Shown here: positions 10,937-19,494 of the stretch, one piece after another
Layout of the letters: each line of letters starts with the position of its first letter
How positions within the stretch are numbered: the first letter of the stretch is position 1
Assembly: GCF_008824185.1 (NCBI RefSeq)
Contig: NZ_CP044426.1
Coordinates: 2,125,001-2,189,000 of the forward strand
Length of the DNA stretch: 64,000 bases
Direction: 5' to 3'
DNA from: Paracoccus pantotrophus
GTDB lineage: Bacteria > Pseudomonadota > Alphaproteobacteria > Rhodobacterales > Rhodobacteraceae
Translations under genes and position numbers: made by a program
The notes under the pieces: model-generated
Database searches by the model: none
What the model was told of the DNA's origin: nothing
What the model saw: the letters and a program-made list of their open reading frames with translations, nothing else

Positions 10937-12154
10937 TCAGTCGTAGCTGCGCCGATCCTCGATCACCTTGCCGTCGTTCGGCAGCGAGCCCGGCGCAACC
11001 AGTTCCACCCGGCCGCGAAGTTTCAGTGTATCCAACACCGTTCCTTCGTATCTTGCCGCATCATCGGCCCCGGTTTCCAGCAGCACCGTCATCACATCCA
11101 TGTCCCCGGCGCGGTCTGCGACCACACGAGCGCGTGAGATTTCCGGGTGGCGGGCCACCAGCGCCGCCACCTGCTCGGGGCGCACGAACATGCCCTTGAT
11201 CTTGGTGGTCTGGTCGGCGCGGCCCATCCAACCCTTGATGCGCATGTTGGTGCGCCCGCAGGGGCTGGCCCCCGGCAGCACCGCCGACAGGTCGCCGGTG
11301 GCAAAACGCAGCAGCGGATAATCCGGGTTCAGCGTGGTGACGACGACCTCGCCCACCTCGCCATCCGGGACCGGGGTGCCGGTGCCGGGGCGGACGATCT
11401 CGACGATCACCCGCTCATCCACGATCATCCCCTCCATGGCCGGCGATTCATAGGCGATCAGGCCCAAGTCGGCGGTGGCATAGCATTGCGTCGTGGCGAT
11501 GCCGCGATCCGCGTAACCCTGCCGCAGGCTGGGAAACAACGCCCCGCCCGAGACCACGGCGCGGGTCAGGCGCAGCCGCTCGCCCAGTTCATCGGCCTTG
11601 TCGAGCATGATCTTCAGGTAATCCGGCGTTCCGGCATAGACGGTGGTGCCGATGTCCGCCGCGGCGCGGACCTGCAATTCGGTCTGGCCGGTGCCGGCCG
11701 GCAGGGTCGCGGCCCCGACGGCGCGGGCGGCGCTTTCGAACATCATCCCCGCCGGCGTCAGGTGATAGCCGAAGCAGTTGTGGACGATATCGCCCCGGCC
11801 CACGCCCGCCGCATGCAGGAAACGCCCCAGCCGCCACCAGTCCTCGCCGCGCCGGCCGGGCTCGTAGATCGGGCCAGGGCTCTGGAAGACGTTCTCGAAA
11901 TCCGGGGCCGGCCGGGTGGTGAAGCCGCCAAAGGGCGGCATGGCCTTTTGCGCGGCCGAGAGTTCGGATTTGCGGATCACCGGCAGCCGGGCCAGCGCCT
12001 CGCGCGTGGTGATCCGGCCGGGCTCGACATCGCCCAGAAGGCGCGCCAGCCCCGGCGCCGTGCCGGCGCGGGCGACGGCGGCGGGCAGTTCGGCCGCCAG
12101 CCATGATGCCCGCTCGTCGGCGCTGCGGGTTTCAAGCTTGTCATAGAATGCCAT
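10937..12154 (-). CDS. Phenylacetate-CoA ligase-like AMP-forming enzyme
   Basis: A 405-residue adenylate-forming ligase of the PaaK branch, which activates aryl or similar acids to CoA thioesters. Supporting segments are VYAGTPDYLK, the adenylate-binding LRFATGDLS and the C-terminal GRADQTTKIKGMFVRPEQV hinge region. It lies downstream of the LIV-type transporter genes on the same strand, 18 bp after livF, so it is likely the last gene of that operon. The substrate may be an aromatic or branched acid carried by the transporter; this is inference. Confidence 0.85.
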   Translation of the reverse strand: MAFYDKLETRSADERASWLAAELPAAVARAGTAPGLARLLGDVEPGRITTREALARLPVIRKSELSAAQKAMPPFGGFTTRPAPDFENVFQSPGPIYEPGRRGEDWWRLGRFLHAAGVGRGDIVHNCFGYHLTPAGMMFESAARAVGAATLPAGTGQTELQVRAAADIGTTVYAGTPDYLKIMLDKADELGERLRLTRAVVSGGALFPSLRQGYADRGIATTQCYATADLGLIAYESPAMEGMIVDERVIVEIVRPGTGTPVPDGEVGEVVVTTLNPDYPLLRFATGDLSAVLPGASPCGRTNMRIKGWMGRADQTTKIKGMFVRPEQVAALVARHPEISRARVVADRAGDMDVMTVLLETGADDAARYEGTVLDTLKLRGRVELVAPGSLPNDGKVIEDRRSYD

Positions 12155-12172
12155 GGGGGTGCCTTTCTGCGC

Positions 12173-12997
12173 TCAGGCCAGCCAGCGCTTGCGCCGGCGA
12201 TAGGACCGCACGTCGCGAAAGCTCTTGCGGCCCTGGTCGGACATGCCGAGATAGAATTCCTTGACGTCCGGGTTCTCGCGCAGCGCATCCGCCGGCCCGT
12301 CCATCACCACCCGGCCGCTTTCCAGGATATAGCCGTAATGGGCATAGCGCAGCGCGACATTGGTGTTCTGCTCGGCCAGAAGGAAGGTCACGCCCTCGCC
12401 CTCGTTCACCGCCTTCACGATCTCGAAGATCTGCTCGACCAGCTGCGGCGCCAGGCCCATCGAGGGCTCGTCCAGCAGGATCGTCTCGGGGCGCGACATC
12501 AGCGCCCGGCCCATGGCGCACATCTGCTGCTCGCCGCCCGAGGTATAGCCGGCCTGGCTTTTCCGGCGCTCCTTGAGGCGGGGGAAATAGGAATAGACCA
12601 TCTCGAGATCGCGGGCGATGGCGGCGCGCCCGTCGCCGCGGGTATAGGCACCGGTCAGCAGGTTCTCCTCGATGGTCAGGTGCTCGAAGCAATGGCGCCC
12701 CTCCATCACCTGGATCACGCCCTTTCTGACCAGGCTGGCCGGGTCCAGCTCCTGCACCCGTTCGCCGCGATAGCTGATCGTGCCCTTGGTGACCTCGCCG
12801 CGCTCGGAATGCAGCAGGTTCGAGATCGCCTTCAGCGTCGTGGTCTTGCCCGCGCCATTGCCGCCCAGAAGCGCGGTGATGCCGCCCTTGGGCACCGACA
12901 GGCTGACGCCCTTCAGCACCAGGATGACGTGATTGTAGATCACCTCGATATTGTTGACCTCAAGCAGGGTCTCGCGTTGCGGCGCGGCGTCGAACAT
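12173..12997 (-). CDS. LIV-type ABC transporter ATP-binding protein (LivF-like)
   Basis: A 274-residue ATPase of the hydrophobic-amino-acid uptake ABC family. It has Walker A GGNGAGKTT, the signature SGGEQQMCAMGRAL and Walker B ILLDEPSMGL. ATG 12997 is preferred because a GGAGGG site precedes it; the frame extends to 13090 without support. It is the partner of the LivG-like ATPase at 16594-17409 and lies downstream of the binding-protein gene, separated from it by an mRNA hairpin. Confidence 0.93.
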   Translation of the reverse strand: MFDAAPQRETLLEVNNIEVIYNHVILVLKGVSLSVPKGGITALLGGNGAGKTTTLKAISNLLHSERGEVTKGTISYRGERVQELDPASLVRKGVIQVMEGRHCFEHLTIEENLLTGAYTRGDGRAAIARDLEMVYSYFPRLKERRKSQAGYTSGGEQQMCAMGRALMSRPETILLDEPSMGLAPQLVEQIFEIVKAVNEGEGVTFLLAEQNTNVALRYAHYGYILESGRVVMDGPADALRENPDVKEFYLGMSDQGRKSFRDVRSYRRRKRWLA

Positions 12998-13025
12998 GGA
13001 CTTTCCCTCCAGGCGCGGGTGAAAG

Positions 13026-13049
13026 GCCCCGGCGGCGGACCGCCGGGGC
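13026..13049 (-). other. Intercistronic hairpin between binding protein and LivF genes
   Basis: A perfect 10-bp stem GCCCCGGCGG/CCGCCGGGGC with loop CGGA and no T-run. Such hairpins after binding-protein genes commonly stabilise the upstream message so that the binding protein is made in excess; that role is inferred. Confidence 0.6.
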
Positions 13050-13055
13050 AAGGGA

Positions 13056-14336
13056 TCAGCAGCGCGGCGAGATGCCGGCTTCCTTGGCATAGGCCTCGCT
13101 GTCTTCCAGGATCAGCGGGTCCAGCACCTCCTGGTCCGGCTCGGTGAACTCGGTGATCAGGCTCCACTTGCCGGCCGAGGCGTCCCATTGCTGCAGCCGC
13201 GCCATGCCGCTGCCGCCGTGGTTGTCGCAGGTCATCTTGATCTCGGGACCGAAGTCCGGCAGGCCCAGCTCGGCCAGGCGCTCGGGCGTGATGTCCAGCG
13301 CCTCGAACCCGTCGCGCAGCTGCGCCGGCGTGATCTGCGGCGTGCCGGCCAGTTCCTGCGCCTTCTTGATCGCCTCGGCAATCACCACCGCCGCATACAT
13401 GCCGCGCGAATACAGCACCGAGCCGACGAACTGCCCGCCCTGCGAGGCCTTGCCCGGCTCGATGACATGTTTCTTCATGTCCTCATAGATCGGGTAATCC
13501 ATGCCGACGCCGTGGAACGTCAGCGCCTTGTAGCCATTGGCGCCGGCGCCCACCGGCTTCACGTCCACTTCCGAGCCCGACCAGTAGGTGCCGATGAAAT
13601 TCTCCATCGGGAAACGGATGTTGGCGGCCTCCTGGATGGCGGTCTGGTTCATCACGCCCCAGCCCCACATCAGCACGTAATCCGGCTTGTCGCGGCGGAT
13701 TTGCAGCCATTGGCTCTTCTGCTCCTGGCCGGGCGGATCGACCGGCAGCTCGGTCAGGGTGAAGCCGTGCTTCTTGCCAAGCTCCTGCAGGGTGCGGATC
13801 GGCTCCTTGCCATAGGCCGAGTTGTGATAGACCAGCGCGATCTTCTTGCCGTTCAGGTCGCCGCCGTTCTGGTCCAGCAGATACTTGATCGCCACGCTGG
13901 CACCGTCCCAGTAGTTCGCCGGGGCGTTGAACACCCATTCGAAGACCTTGCCGTTCTTGGCCGAGGTCCGGCCATAGCCCGGCGTGTAAAGCGGGATCTT
14001 GTCCGCCGCGACCTTGGGGATCAGCTGATAGGTGATGCCGGTGGACAGCGGGTTATAGACCAGCGCGCCCGAGCCCTTGGTCGCCTCGTAGCACTCGACG
14101 CCCTTTTCGGTGTTATAGGCGGTCTCGCATTCCGGGGTCCGGACCCTCTCGCCGCCGATGCCGCCGTCGCGTTCGTTCAGCAGGGTGAAGTAGTCGTTGA
14201 ACCCATCGGCATATTGCGTGCCGTTCGCGCCATAGGGCCCGGTGCGATAGCTGAGATTGGGCACCACCAGGTCGGCCATGGCCGGGGCCGCCGCCATGAC
14301 GGCGCCCAATGCGACAGTTGCGAGTTTCAGTTTCAT
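13056..14336 (-). CDS. LIV-type ABC transporter substrate-binding protein
   Basis: A 426-residue periplasmic binding protein with a signal peptide (1-22, cleavage after APAMA) and the type I periplasmic-binding fold used by branched-chain amino acid and aromatic acid importers. ATG 14336 has a GGGGAGGAGACC site upstream. The mature protein has cysteines that could form disulfides (PECETAYNTEKGVECYE) and a C-terminal cysteine. Ligand specificity cannot be read, but the adjacent acyl-CoA ligases suggest a carboxylic acid rather than an amino acid. Confidence 0.92.
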   Translation of the reverse strand: MKLKLATVALGAVMAAAPAMADLVVPNLSYRTGPYGANGTQYADGFNDYFTLLNERDGGIGGERVRTPECETAYNTEKGVECYEATKGSGALVYNPLSTGITYQLIPKVAADKIPLYTPGYGRTSAKNGKVFEWVFNAPANYWDGASVAIKYLLDQNGGDLNGKKIALVYHNSAYGKEPIRTLQELGKKHGFTLTELPVDPPGQEQKSQWLQIRRDKPDYVLMWGWGVMNQTAIQEAANIRFPMENFIGTYWSGSEVDVKPVGAGANGYKALTFHGVGMDYPIYEDMKKHVIEPGKASQGGQFVGSVLYSRGMYAAVVIAEAIKKAQELAGTPQITPAQLRDGFEALDITPERLAELGLPDFGPEIKMTCDNHGGSGMARLQQWDASAGKWSLITEFTEPDQEVLDPLILEDSEAYAKEAGISPRC

Positions 14337-14383
14337 CTTGGTCTCCTCCCCAAGGGTTTTCTGGTCCGCCGGTTGTCCGGTCG

Positions 14384-15460
14384 TTAATGCGGGAACGGCC
14401 AGAGCCGCAGCTTTTCCTTCGTCAGCGCCCAGAGACGCGCCAGCCCGTGCGGCTCGACGATCAGGAAGAACACGATCAGCGCGCCGACGATCATCAGCTC
14501 GATATGGGCGGCCAGGTCGGTCGGCCAGCCGAACTGCGCCACCAGCACGTTCTTGAGAAAGACCGGCAGCAGCACCAGGAAGGCGGCGCCGGCAAAGCTG
14601 CCGAAGATGCTGCCCAGCCCGCCGATGATGATCATGAACAGCACCAGGAAGCTCTTGTTGATGCCGAAGGCCTCGCTGGCCTCGGCCGCGCCTAGGTAGA
14701 CCGAGAACAGCAGCGCCCCGGCGATGCCGACGAAGAAGCTGGAGACGGCAAAGGCCGACAGCTTGGCGGTCAGCGGGTTCACCCCGATGATCTCGGCGGC
14801 GATGTCCATGTCGCGGATCGCCATCCATTTGCGCCCCACGCTGCCGCGGGTCAGGTTGCGCGCCACCCAGGCCAGCACGACGGCAAAGACAAGGCAGATC
14901 AGGTATTTCGCCGAAGCGGTGGTGGCGGGCCCGGTCACCGCCCAGCCCAGGATGGTGCGCTCGGGCGCGTTGATCTGGCCCGAGGCCGAATAGTTGTAAA
15001 ACCACGGCACCTTGTTGAAGAGCCACACCAGGAAGAACTGCGCGGCCAGCGTCGCCACCGCCAGGTAGAAACCCTTGATCCGCAGGCTGGGCAGGCCGAA
15101 GAGCATGCCGACGACCGCCGTGATCGCGCCGGCCAGCACGATATGGATGACGATCGGCACGCCCGGAAAGGCGACCATCAGCTTGTAGACGGCATAGGCC
15201 CCCACCGCCATGAAGCCGCCGGTGCCCAGGCTGACCTGCCCGGCATAGCCGGTCAGGATGTTCAGCCCGATGGCGGCGATGGCATAGATCAGGAAGGGCA
15301 CCAGCACCGCATTGGCCCAGTAGCTGTCGATGACGAAGGGCACGACCAGGAAGGCCACCGCCAGGATCGCGTAATAGCCCCAGCGATCCAGCCGGATCGG
15401 AAAGGTCTGGCCATCGTCGCGATAGCTCGTCTTGAAATCACCCGCCTCGCGGTAAAGCAT
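14384..15460 (-). CDS. LIV-type ABC transporter permease (LivM-like)
   Basis: A 358-residue inner-membrane permease with about ten hydrophobic segments and the LivM motif LNILTGYAGQVSLGTGGFMAVGAY. It should pair with the LivH-like permease encoded upstream at 15603-16583 to form the channel. The 142-bp gap between the two permease genes holds an inverted pair of dispersed repeats. Confidence 0.94.
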   Translation of the reverse strand: MLYREAGDFKTSYRDDGQTFPIRLDRWGYYAILAVAFLVVPFVIDSYWANAVLVPFLIYAIAAIGLNILTGYAGQVSLGTGGFMAVGAYAVYKLMVAFPGVPIVIHIVLAGAITAVVGMLFGLPSLRIKGFYLAVATLAAQFFLVWLFNKVPWFYNYSASGQINAPERTILGWAVTGPATTASAKYLICLVFAVVLAWVARNLTRGSVGRKWMAIRDMDIAAEIIGVNPLTAKLSAFAVSSFFVGIAGALLFSVYLGAAEASEAFGINKSFLVLFMIIIGGLGSIFGSFAGAAFLVLLPVFLKNVLVAQFGWPTDLAAHIELMIVGALIVFFLIVEPHGLARLWALTKEKLRLWPFPH

Positions 15461-15488
15461 CCGTTCCTCCCAGCGTCACGCCTTGCCC

Positions 15489-15584
15489 GTGGGGCTTCGC
15501 GCCCCCACACCCCCGCGGGATATTTCTCCAAGGAAGAACGCGAGATTCCGCCCTTCTTTCTTGCCCAAATATCCCCGCCGGAGG
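15489..15584. repeat. Inverted pair of dispersed hairpin repeats (copies B1 and B2)
   Basis: B1 (15489-15538, plus orientation) has hairpin GTGGGG/CCCCAC, then CCCCGCGGGATATTT and AAGGAAGAA. B2 (15551-15584) carries the same core on the opposite strand (CTTCTTTCTTGCCCAAATATCCCC). The tail-to-tail arrangement is typical of REP pairs. It lies between livH and livM inside one operon. Confidence 0.65.
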
Positions 15585-15602
15585 CATAGAATCTTTTCAT
15601 CG

Positions 15603-16583
15603 TCAGACCCGCTCGATGATGCGCTCGCCGAACAGCCCCTGCGGCCGGAAGACGAGGAAGATCAGCGCCAGCACATAGGCGAACCAGTTCTCGGTCGCGC
15701 CACCGACCATGGGGCCGACGAAATATTCGAACAGCTTTTCGCCCATGCCGATGATGAGACCGCCGACGATGGCGCCGGGGATCGACGTGAATCCGCCGAG
15801 CATCAGCACCGGCAGCGCCTTGAGGGCGATCAACGAGAGGCTGAACTGCACGCCCGATTTCGTGCCCCACATGATGCCCGCGACCAATGCGACGAAACCG
15901 GCGATCGACCAGACCATGATCCAGATGAATTGCAGGCTGATGCCCACCGACAGCGCCGCCTGGTGGTCGTCGGCCACCGCGCGCATCGCCCGGCCCTGCT
16001 TGGTATATTGCGAGAAGCCGACCAGCGCCGCCACCAGCGCCGCCGCGATGACCGCCGCCCAGATGTCCAGCCGGTCGATGAAGAAGCCGTAGCCCAGCCA
16101 GTCATCGGTCATCGCCTCGACCGTCTCGGAAATGCCCTGCGGCAGGCCGACGTCCAGCACCTTCACGTCGGCGCCCCACATCACGTCGCCGAGCCCTTCC
16201 AGGAGCCAGGCCAGGCCGATGGTGGCCATGAACAGGATGATCGGCTCCTGCCCGACCAGGTGCTTCAGTACCAGCTTCTCGATGGCGATGGCGAGGCCGA
16301 CCATGATCAGCGCCGTGAGCAGGATCGCCAGCAATCCCGGCACGGTCCAGCCGAAGCTGGATACATGCACGCCGAAGGCGGCGCCGATCAGATGCGCGAA
16401 GGGCACCCGGCCCTCCATGATGCCCACCAGCGTCATGGCGGCGAACAGCGCCATCACCCCCTGGGCGTAGTTGAAGACCCCCGAGGCCTTGTAGATCAGC
16501 ACGAAACCCAGCGCGACCAGCGAATACATCACCCCGGCCATCAGGCCGTTCAGCAGGACTTCGCTTGCATACAGAAATTCCAT
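15603..16583 (-). CDS. LIV-type ABC transporter permease (LivH-like)
   Basis: A 326-residue permease with about eight membrane segments and the LivH-type N-terminus LLNGLMAGVMYSLVALGFVLIYKASG. ATG 16583 (MEFLYASE) follows AAGGGGAC; an ATG at 16613 would extend into the upstream gene. It starts ten bases after the stop of the livG-like gene and is co-transcribed with it. Confidence 0.94.
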   Translation of the reverse strand: MEFLYASEVLLNGLMAGVMYSLVALGFVLIYKASGVFNYAQGVMALFAAMTLVGIMEGRVPFAHLIGAAFGVHVSSFGWTVPGLLAILLTALIMVGLAIAIEKLVLKHLVGQEPIILFMATIGLAWLLEGLGDVMWGADVKVLDVGLPQGISETVEAMTDDWLGYGFFIDRLDIWAAVIAAALVAALVGFSQYTKQGRAMRAVADDHQAALSVGISLQFIWIMVWSIAGFVALVAGIMWGTKSGVQFSLSLIALKALPVLMLGGFTSIPGAIVGGLIIGMGEKLFEYFVGPMVGGATENWFAYVLALIFLVFRPQGLFGERIIERV

Positions 16584-16593
16584 CGCCGTCCCC

Positions 16594-17409
16594 TTATTCG
16601 TGCGCCACGCCAAGATAGGCGCTGATGACCTCGGGATTGCTGCGCACCTCGTCGGGGGTGCCGTCGCCGATCTTGCGGCCGTAATCCATCACCACCACCC
16701 GGTCGCTGAGGTCCATGACCACGCCCATGTCATGCTCGATCAGGGCGATGGTGGTGCCGAACTCGTCGTTCACGTCCAGGATGAAGCGGCACATGTCCTC
16801 CTTCTCCTCGACGTTCATGCCGGCCATCGGCTCGTCGAGCAGCAGGATCTTGGGCTCGGCCGCCAGCGCCCGCGCCAGTTCGACGCGCTTCTTCAACCCG
16901 TAAGGCAGCCGGCCGACCGGGGTCTTGCGGATGTTCTGGATCTCCAGGAAGTCGATGATCTTCTCGACCTGCTCGCGGTTTTCCACTTCCTCGCGCTCAG
17001 CCCGGCCCCACCACAGCGCCTGGCTCCAGATCGGCGCCTTCATCATGTTCAGGCGGCCGGTCATGATGTTGTCCAGGACCGACATGCCGTCGAACAGCGC
17101 GATGTTCTGGAAGGTGCGGGCAATGCCCAGCCGCGCCACCTCATAGGGTTTCATCGGGCCGCGGCGATGGCCCTTGAACCAGATCTCGCCCTCTTGCGGG
17201 ACATAGAAGCCCGAGATCACGTTCAGCATCGAGGACTTGCCGGCGCCGTTCGGGCCGATGATGGCGCGGATCTCGCCCTCGCGGATGTCGAAGCTGATGT
17301 CCTTGATCGCCGTGACGCCGCCGAAGCGCAGGGTGATGTTCTTCAGGTCCATCAGCACGCCGCCGATCTGGCGGCCGTCGGCGGTGGTATAGCCTTCTTG
17401 CATGGTCAT
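16594..17409 (-). CDS. LIV-type ABC transporter ATP-binding protein (LivG-like)
   Basis: A 271-residue ATPase with Walker A GPNGAGKSS and Walker B ILLLDEPMAGMN followed by VEEKEDM, typical of LivG. The usual signature is degenerate: LPYGLKKRVELARAL stands where LSxGxxRRLEIARAL is expected. This variant is common in transporters encoded next to acyl-CoA synthetases. Its ATG overlaps the stop of the acyl-CoA synthetase gene by four bases, so the two are coupled. Confidence 0.93.
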   Translation of the reverse strand: MTMQEGYTTADGRQIGGVLMDLKNITLRFGGVTAIKDISFDIREGEIRAIIGPNGAGKSSMLNVISGFYVPQEGEIWFKGHRRGPMKPYEVARLGIARTFQNIALFDGMSVLDNIMTGRLNMMKAPIWSQALWWGRAEREEVENREQVEKIIDFLEIQNIRKTPVGRLPYGLKKRVELARALAAEPKILLLDEPMAGMNVEEKEDMCRFILDVNDEFGTTIALIEHDMGVVMDLSDRVVVMDYGRKIGDGTPDEVRSNPEVISAYLGVAHE

Positions 17410-19382
17410 TCCGCAGCCACCTTCTGCATGGTCCGGGTCGGGAAGGTCCGGGCCTCCTCGATTTTCAGCACCGCGCGGATCTCGCCCTTGCGGCCGTCCT
17501 CGTAGGTCACTTCCGTCCGGGTGCTGACCGTATCGCGGCCGTCATAGAGCGCCGCGATCAGGTCGGCATATTTCTCGGCGATGATGTTGCGGCGCACCTT
17601 GCGGGTGCGGGTCATCTCGCCGTCGTCGGGGTCCAGCTCCTTGTGCAGCACCAGGAAGCGGCTGATCTGGCAGCCCGACAGCATCGGATCCTGCGCCACG
17701 GATTCGTTCACCGCCTCGACATGCTCCTTGATGGTGGCATAGACCTGCGGATGGCCGGCCAGCTCCTGATAGCTGGCATAGGCGATGTTGTTGCGCTCGG
17801 CCCAGTTGCCGACCGCGGTCAGGTCGATGTTGATGAAGGCCGTGCACATGTCGCGGCCGGCGCCGAACACCACCGCCTCCAGGATGTTGGGATAGAACTT
17901 CAGCTTGTTCTCGACATATTTCGGCGCGAACATCCGGCCATCGGCCATGCGGCCCACGTCCTTGGCGCGGTCGATGATGCGCAGATGCCCGGTCGCCTCC
18001 TCGAAGAATCCGGCATCGCCCGTCGCCACCCAGCCCTCGGCATCCTTGGTCGAGGCGGTGCTGTCGGGATTGTTGTAATATTCCACGAAAGTGCCGGGCG
18101 AGCGGTAGAACACCTCGCCATTCTCGGCGATCTTCAGCTCGACGCCGGGCGAGGGCACGCCGACCGTGTCCGAACGCACCTGCCCGTCCGGCTGCTGGGT
18201 GATAAAGACCGAGGCCTCGGTCTGGCCGTAGAGCTGCTTCAGGTTGATGCCGAGGCTGCGGTAGAAATCGAAGATCTCGGGACCGATCGCCTCGCCCGCC
18301 GTATAGCCGACGCGGATGCGCGAATAGCCCAGGGTGTTCTTCAGCGGGCCATAGACCAGCAGGTTGCCCAGGGCATAGCGCAGCCGGTCCAGCGCGCCCA
18401 CCGGCCTGCCGTCCAGGAGCGCCGGGCCGACGCGGCGGGCGATCTCCATGTAGTGCCGGAACAGCCAGCGCTTGAAGCGGCCGGCATCCTCCATGCGGAT
18501 CATCACCGAGGTCAGCTGCCCTTCGAAGACGCGGGGCGGGGCGAAGAAATAGGTCGGTCCGATCTCGCGCAGGTCGGTCATCATCGTATGCGCGCCCTCG
18601 GGGCAGTTCACGGTGAATCCGGCCCAATAGGCCTGTCCGACCGAAAAGATGAAGTCGCCGACCCAGGCCATCGGCAGATAGGCCAGCACCTCCTCGCGCT
18701 CGGTCAGGCGATCGAAGGCGGCACTGTTCCTGGCGGTCTCGATGATGTTGCGGTTCGACAGCACCACGCCCTTGGGCTTGCCGGTGGTGCCCGATGTATA
18801 CAGCATCACGCAGGTATCGCCGTAGCCCAGCGCGGCGATGCGCGCGTCCAGTTCGTGGCCCAGCCGCTGCTGGGCGGCGCGGCCCTCGGCCTGCACATCC
18901 GCCAGCGCGTTCATGTGGGAGTGGTCGTATTTCCGCATGCCGCGCTTGTCGGTATAGACGATATGCTCGACCGAGGGGGCGCGGTCGCCGACTTCAAGCA
19001 CCTTGTCCACCTGCTCCTGGTCGCCGCAGACCACGAAGCGCGCACCGCAATGGTTCAGCACATAGGCCATCTCGTCGGCCACCGCGTCCTGATACAGCGG
19101 CACCGGCACCGCGCCGCACATCTGCGCCGCGACCATGGCCCAGTAATGCGCCGGGCGGTTGCGGCCGATGATGGCGACATGGTCGCCCCGGTTCAGGCCC
19201 AGCACCAGAAGGCCCAGCGCCAGATCGCGGATCTCGGCCGCGGCCTCGGCCCAGGTCCAGCTTTGCCAGATCCCGAATTCCTTTTCCCGATAGGCGGGCC
19301 GATTGCCGAAGCGTTCGGCATTGCGCGCCAGCAACGCTGGAATCGACTGCAAACCGGCCTGGGCCGCCTCAGCGTTCTGCAT
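17406..19382 (-). CDS. Long-chain acyl-CoA synthetase-like AMP-forming ligase
   Basis: A 658-residue AMP-forming ligase and the first gene of the operon. It has the P-loop YTSGTTGKPKGVVLSN, the substrate-site YGQTEASVF and the A8-like GWVATGDAGF region; its length is typical of long-chain fatty acid CoA ligases. ATG 19382 follows a GGGGAGG site. Linkage to a LIV-type importer suggests uptake and immediate activation of a fatty, branched or aromatic acid. The divergent two-component genes may control it. Confidence 0.9.
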   Translation of the reverse strand: MQNAEAAQAGLQSIPALLARNAERFGNRPAYREKEFGIWQSWTWAEAAAEIRDLALGLLVLGLNRGDHVAIIGRNRPAHYWAMVAAQMCGAVPVPLYQDAVADEMAYVLNHCGARFVVCGDQEQVDKVLEVGDRAPSVEHIVYTDKRGMRKYDHSHMNALADVQAEGRAAQQRLGHELDARIAALGYGDTCVMLYTSGTTGKPKGVVLSNRNIIETARNSAAFDRLTEREEVLAYLPMAWVGDFIFSVGQAYWAGFTVNCPEGAHTMMTDLREIGPTYFFAPPRVFEGQLTSVMIRMEDAGRFKRWLFRHYMEIARRVGPALLDGRPVGALDRLRYALGNLLVYGPLKNTLGYSRIRVGYTAGEAIGPEIFDFYRSLGINLKQLYGQTEASVFITQQPDGQVRSDTVGVPSPGVELKIAENGEVFYRSPGTFVEYYNNPDSTASTKDAEGWVATGDAGFFEEATGHLRIIDRAKDVGRMADGRMFAPKYVENKLKFYPNILEAVVFGAGRDMCTAFINIDLTAVGNWAERNNIAYASYQELAGHPQVYATIKEHVEAVNESVAQDPMLSGCQISRFLVLHKELDPDDGEMTRTRKVRRNIIAEKYADLIAALYDGRDTVSTRTEVTYEDGRKGEIRAVLKIEEARTFPTRTMQKVAAE

Positions 19383-19494
19383 GTATCCTCCCCTTGCCGT
19401 CAGGGCTCCTCTTCCCTCTGGCAATCGCAGCTTACTGCGGCAATTCTTGCGTCAGTTTTTCCTGAATCCTACAAATTGTTACAGGGACCGCGCA

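Noticed and set aside
13056..15026. A 656-codon frame joining the livM region to the binding protein
   Set aside because: Only the part from ATG 14336, with signal peptide and ribosome-binding site, is the binding protein; upstream it is out of frame with livM.
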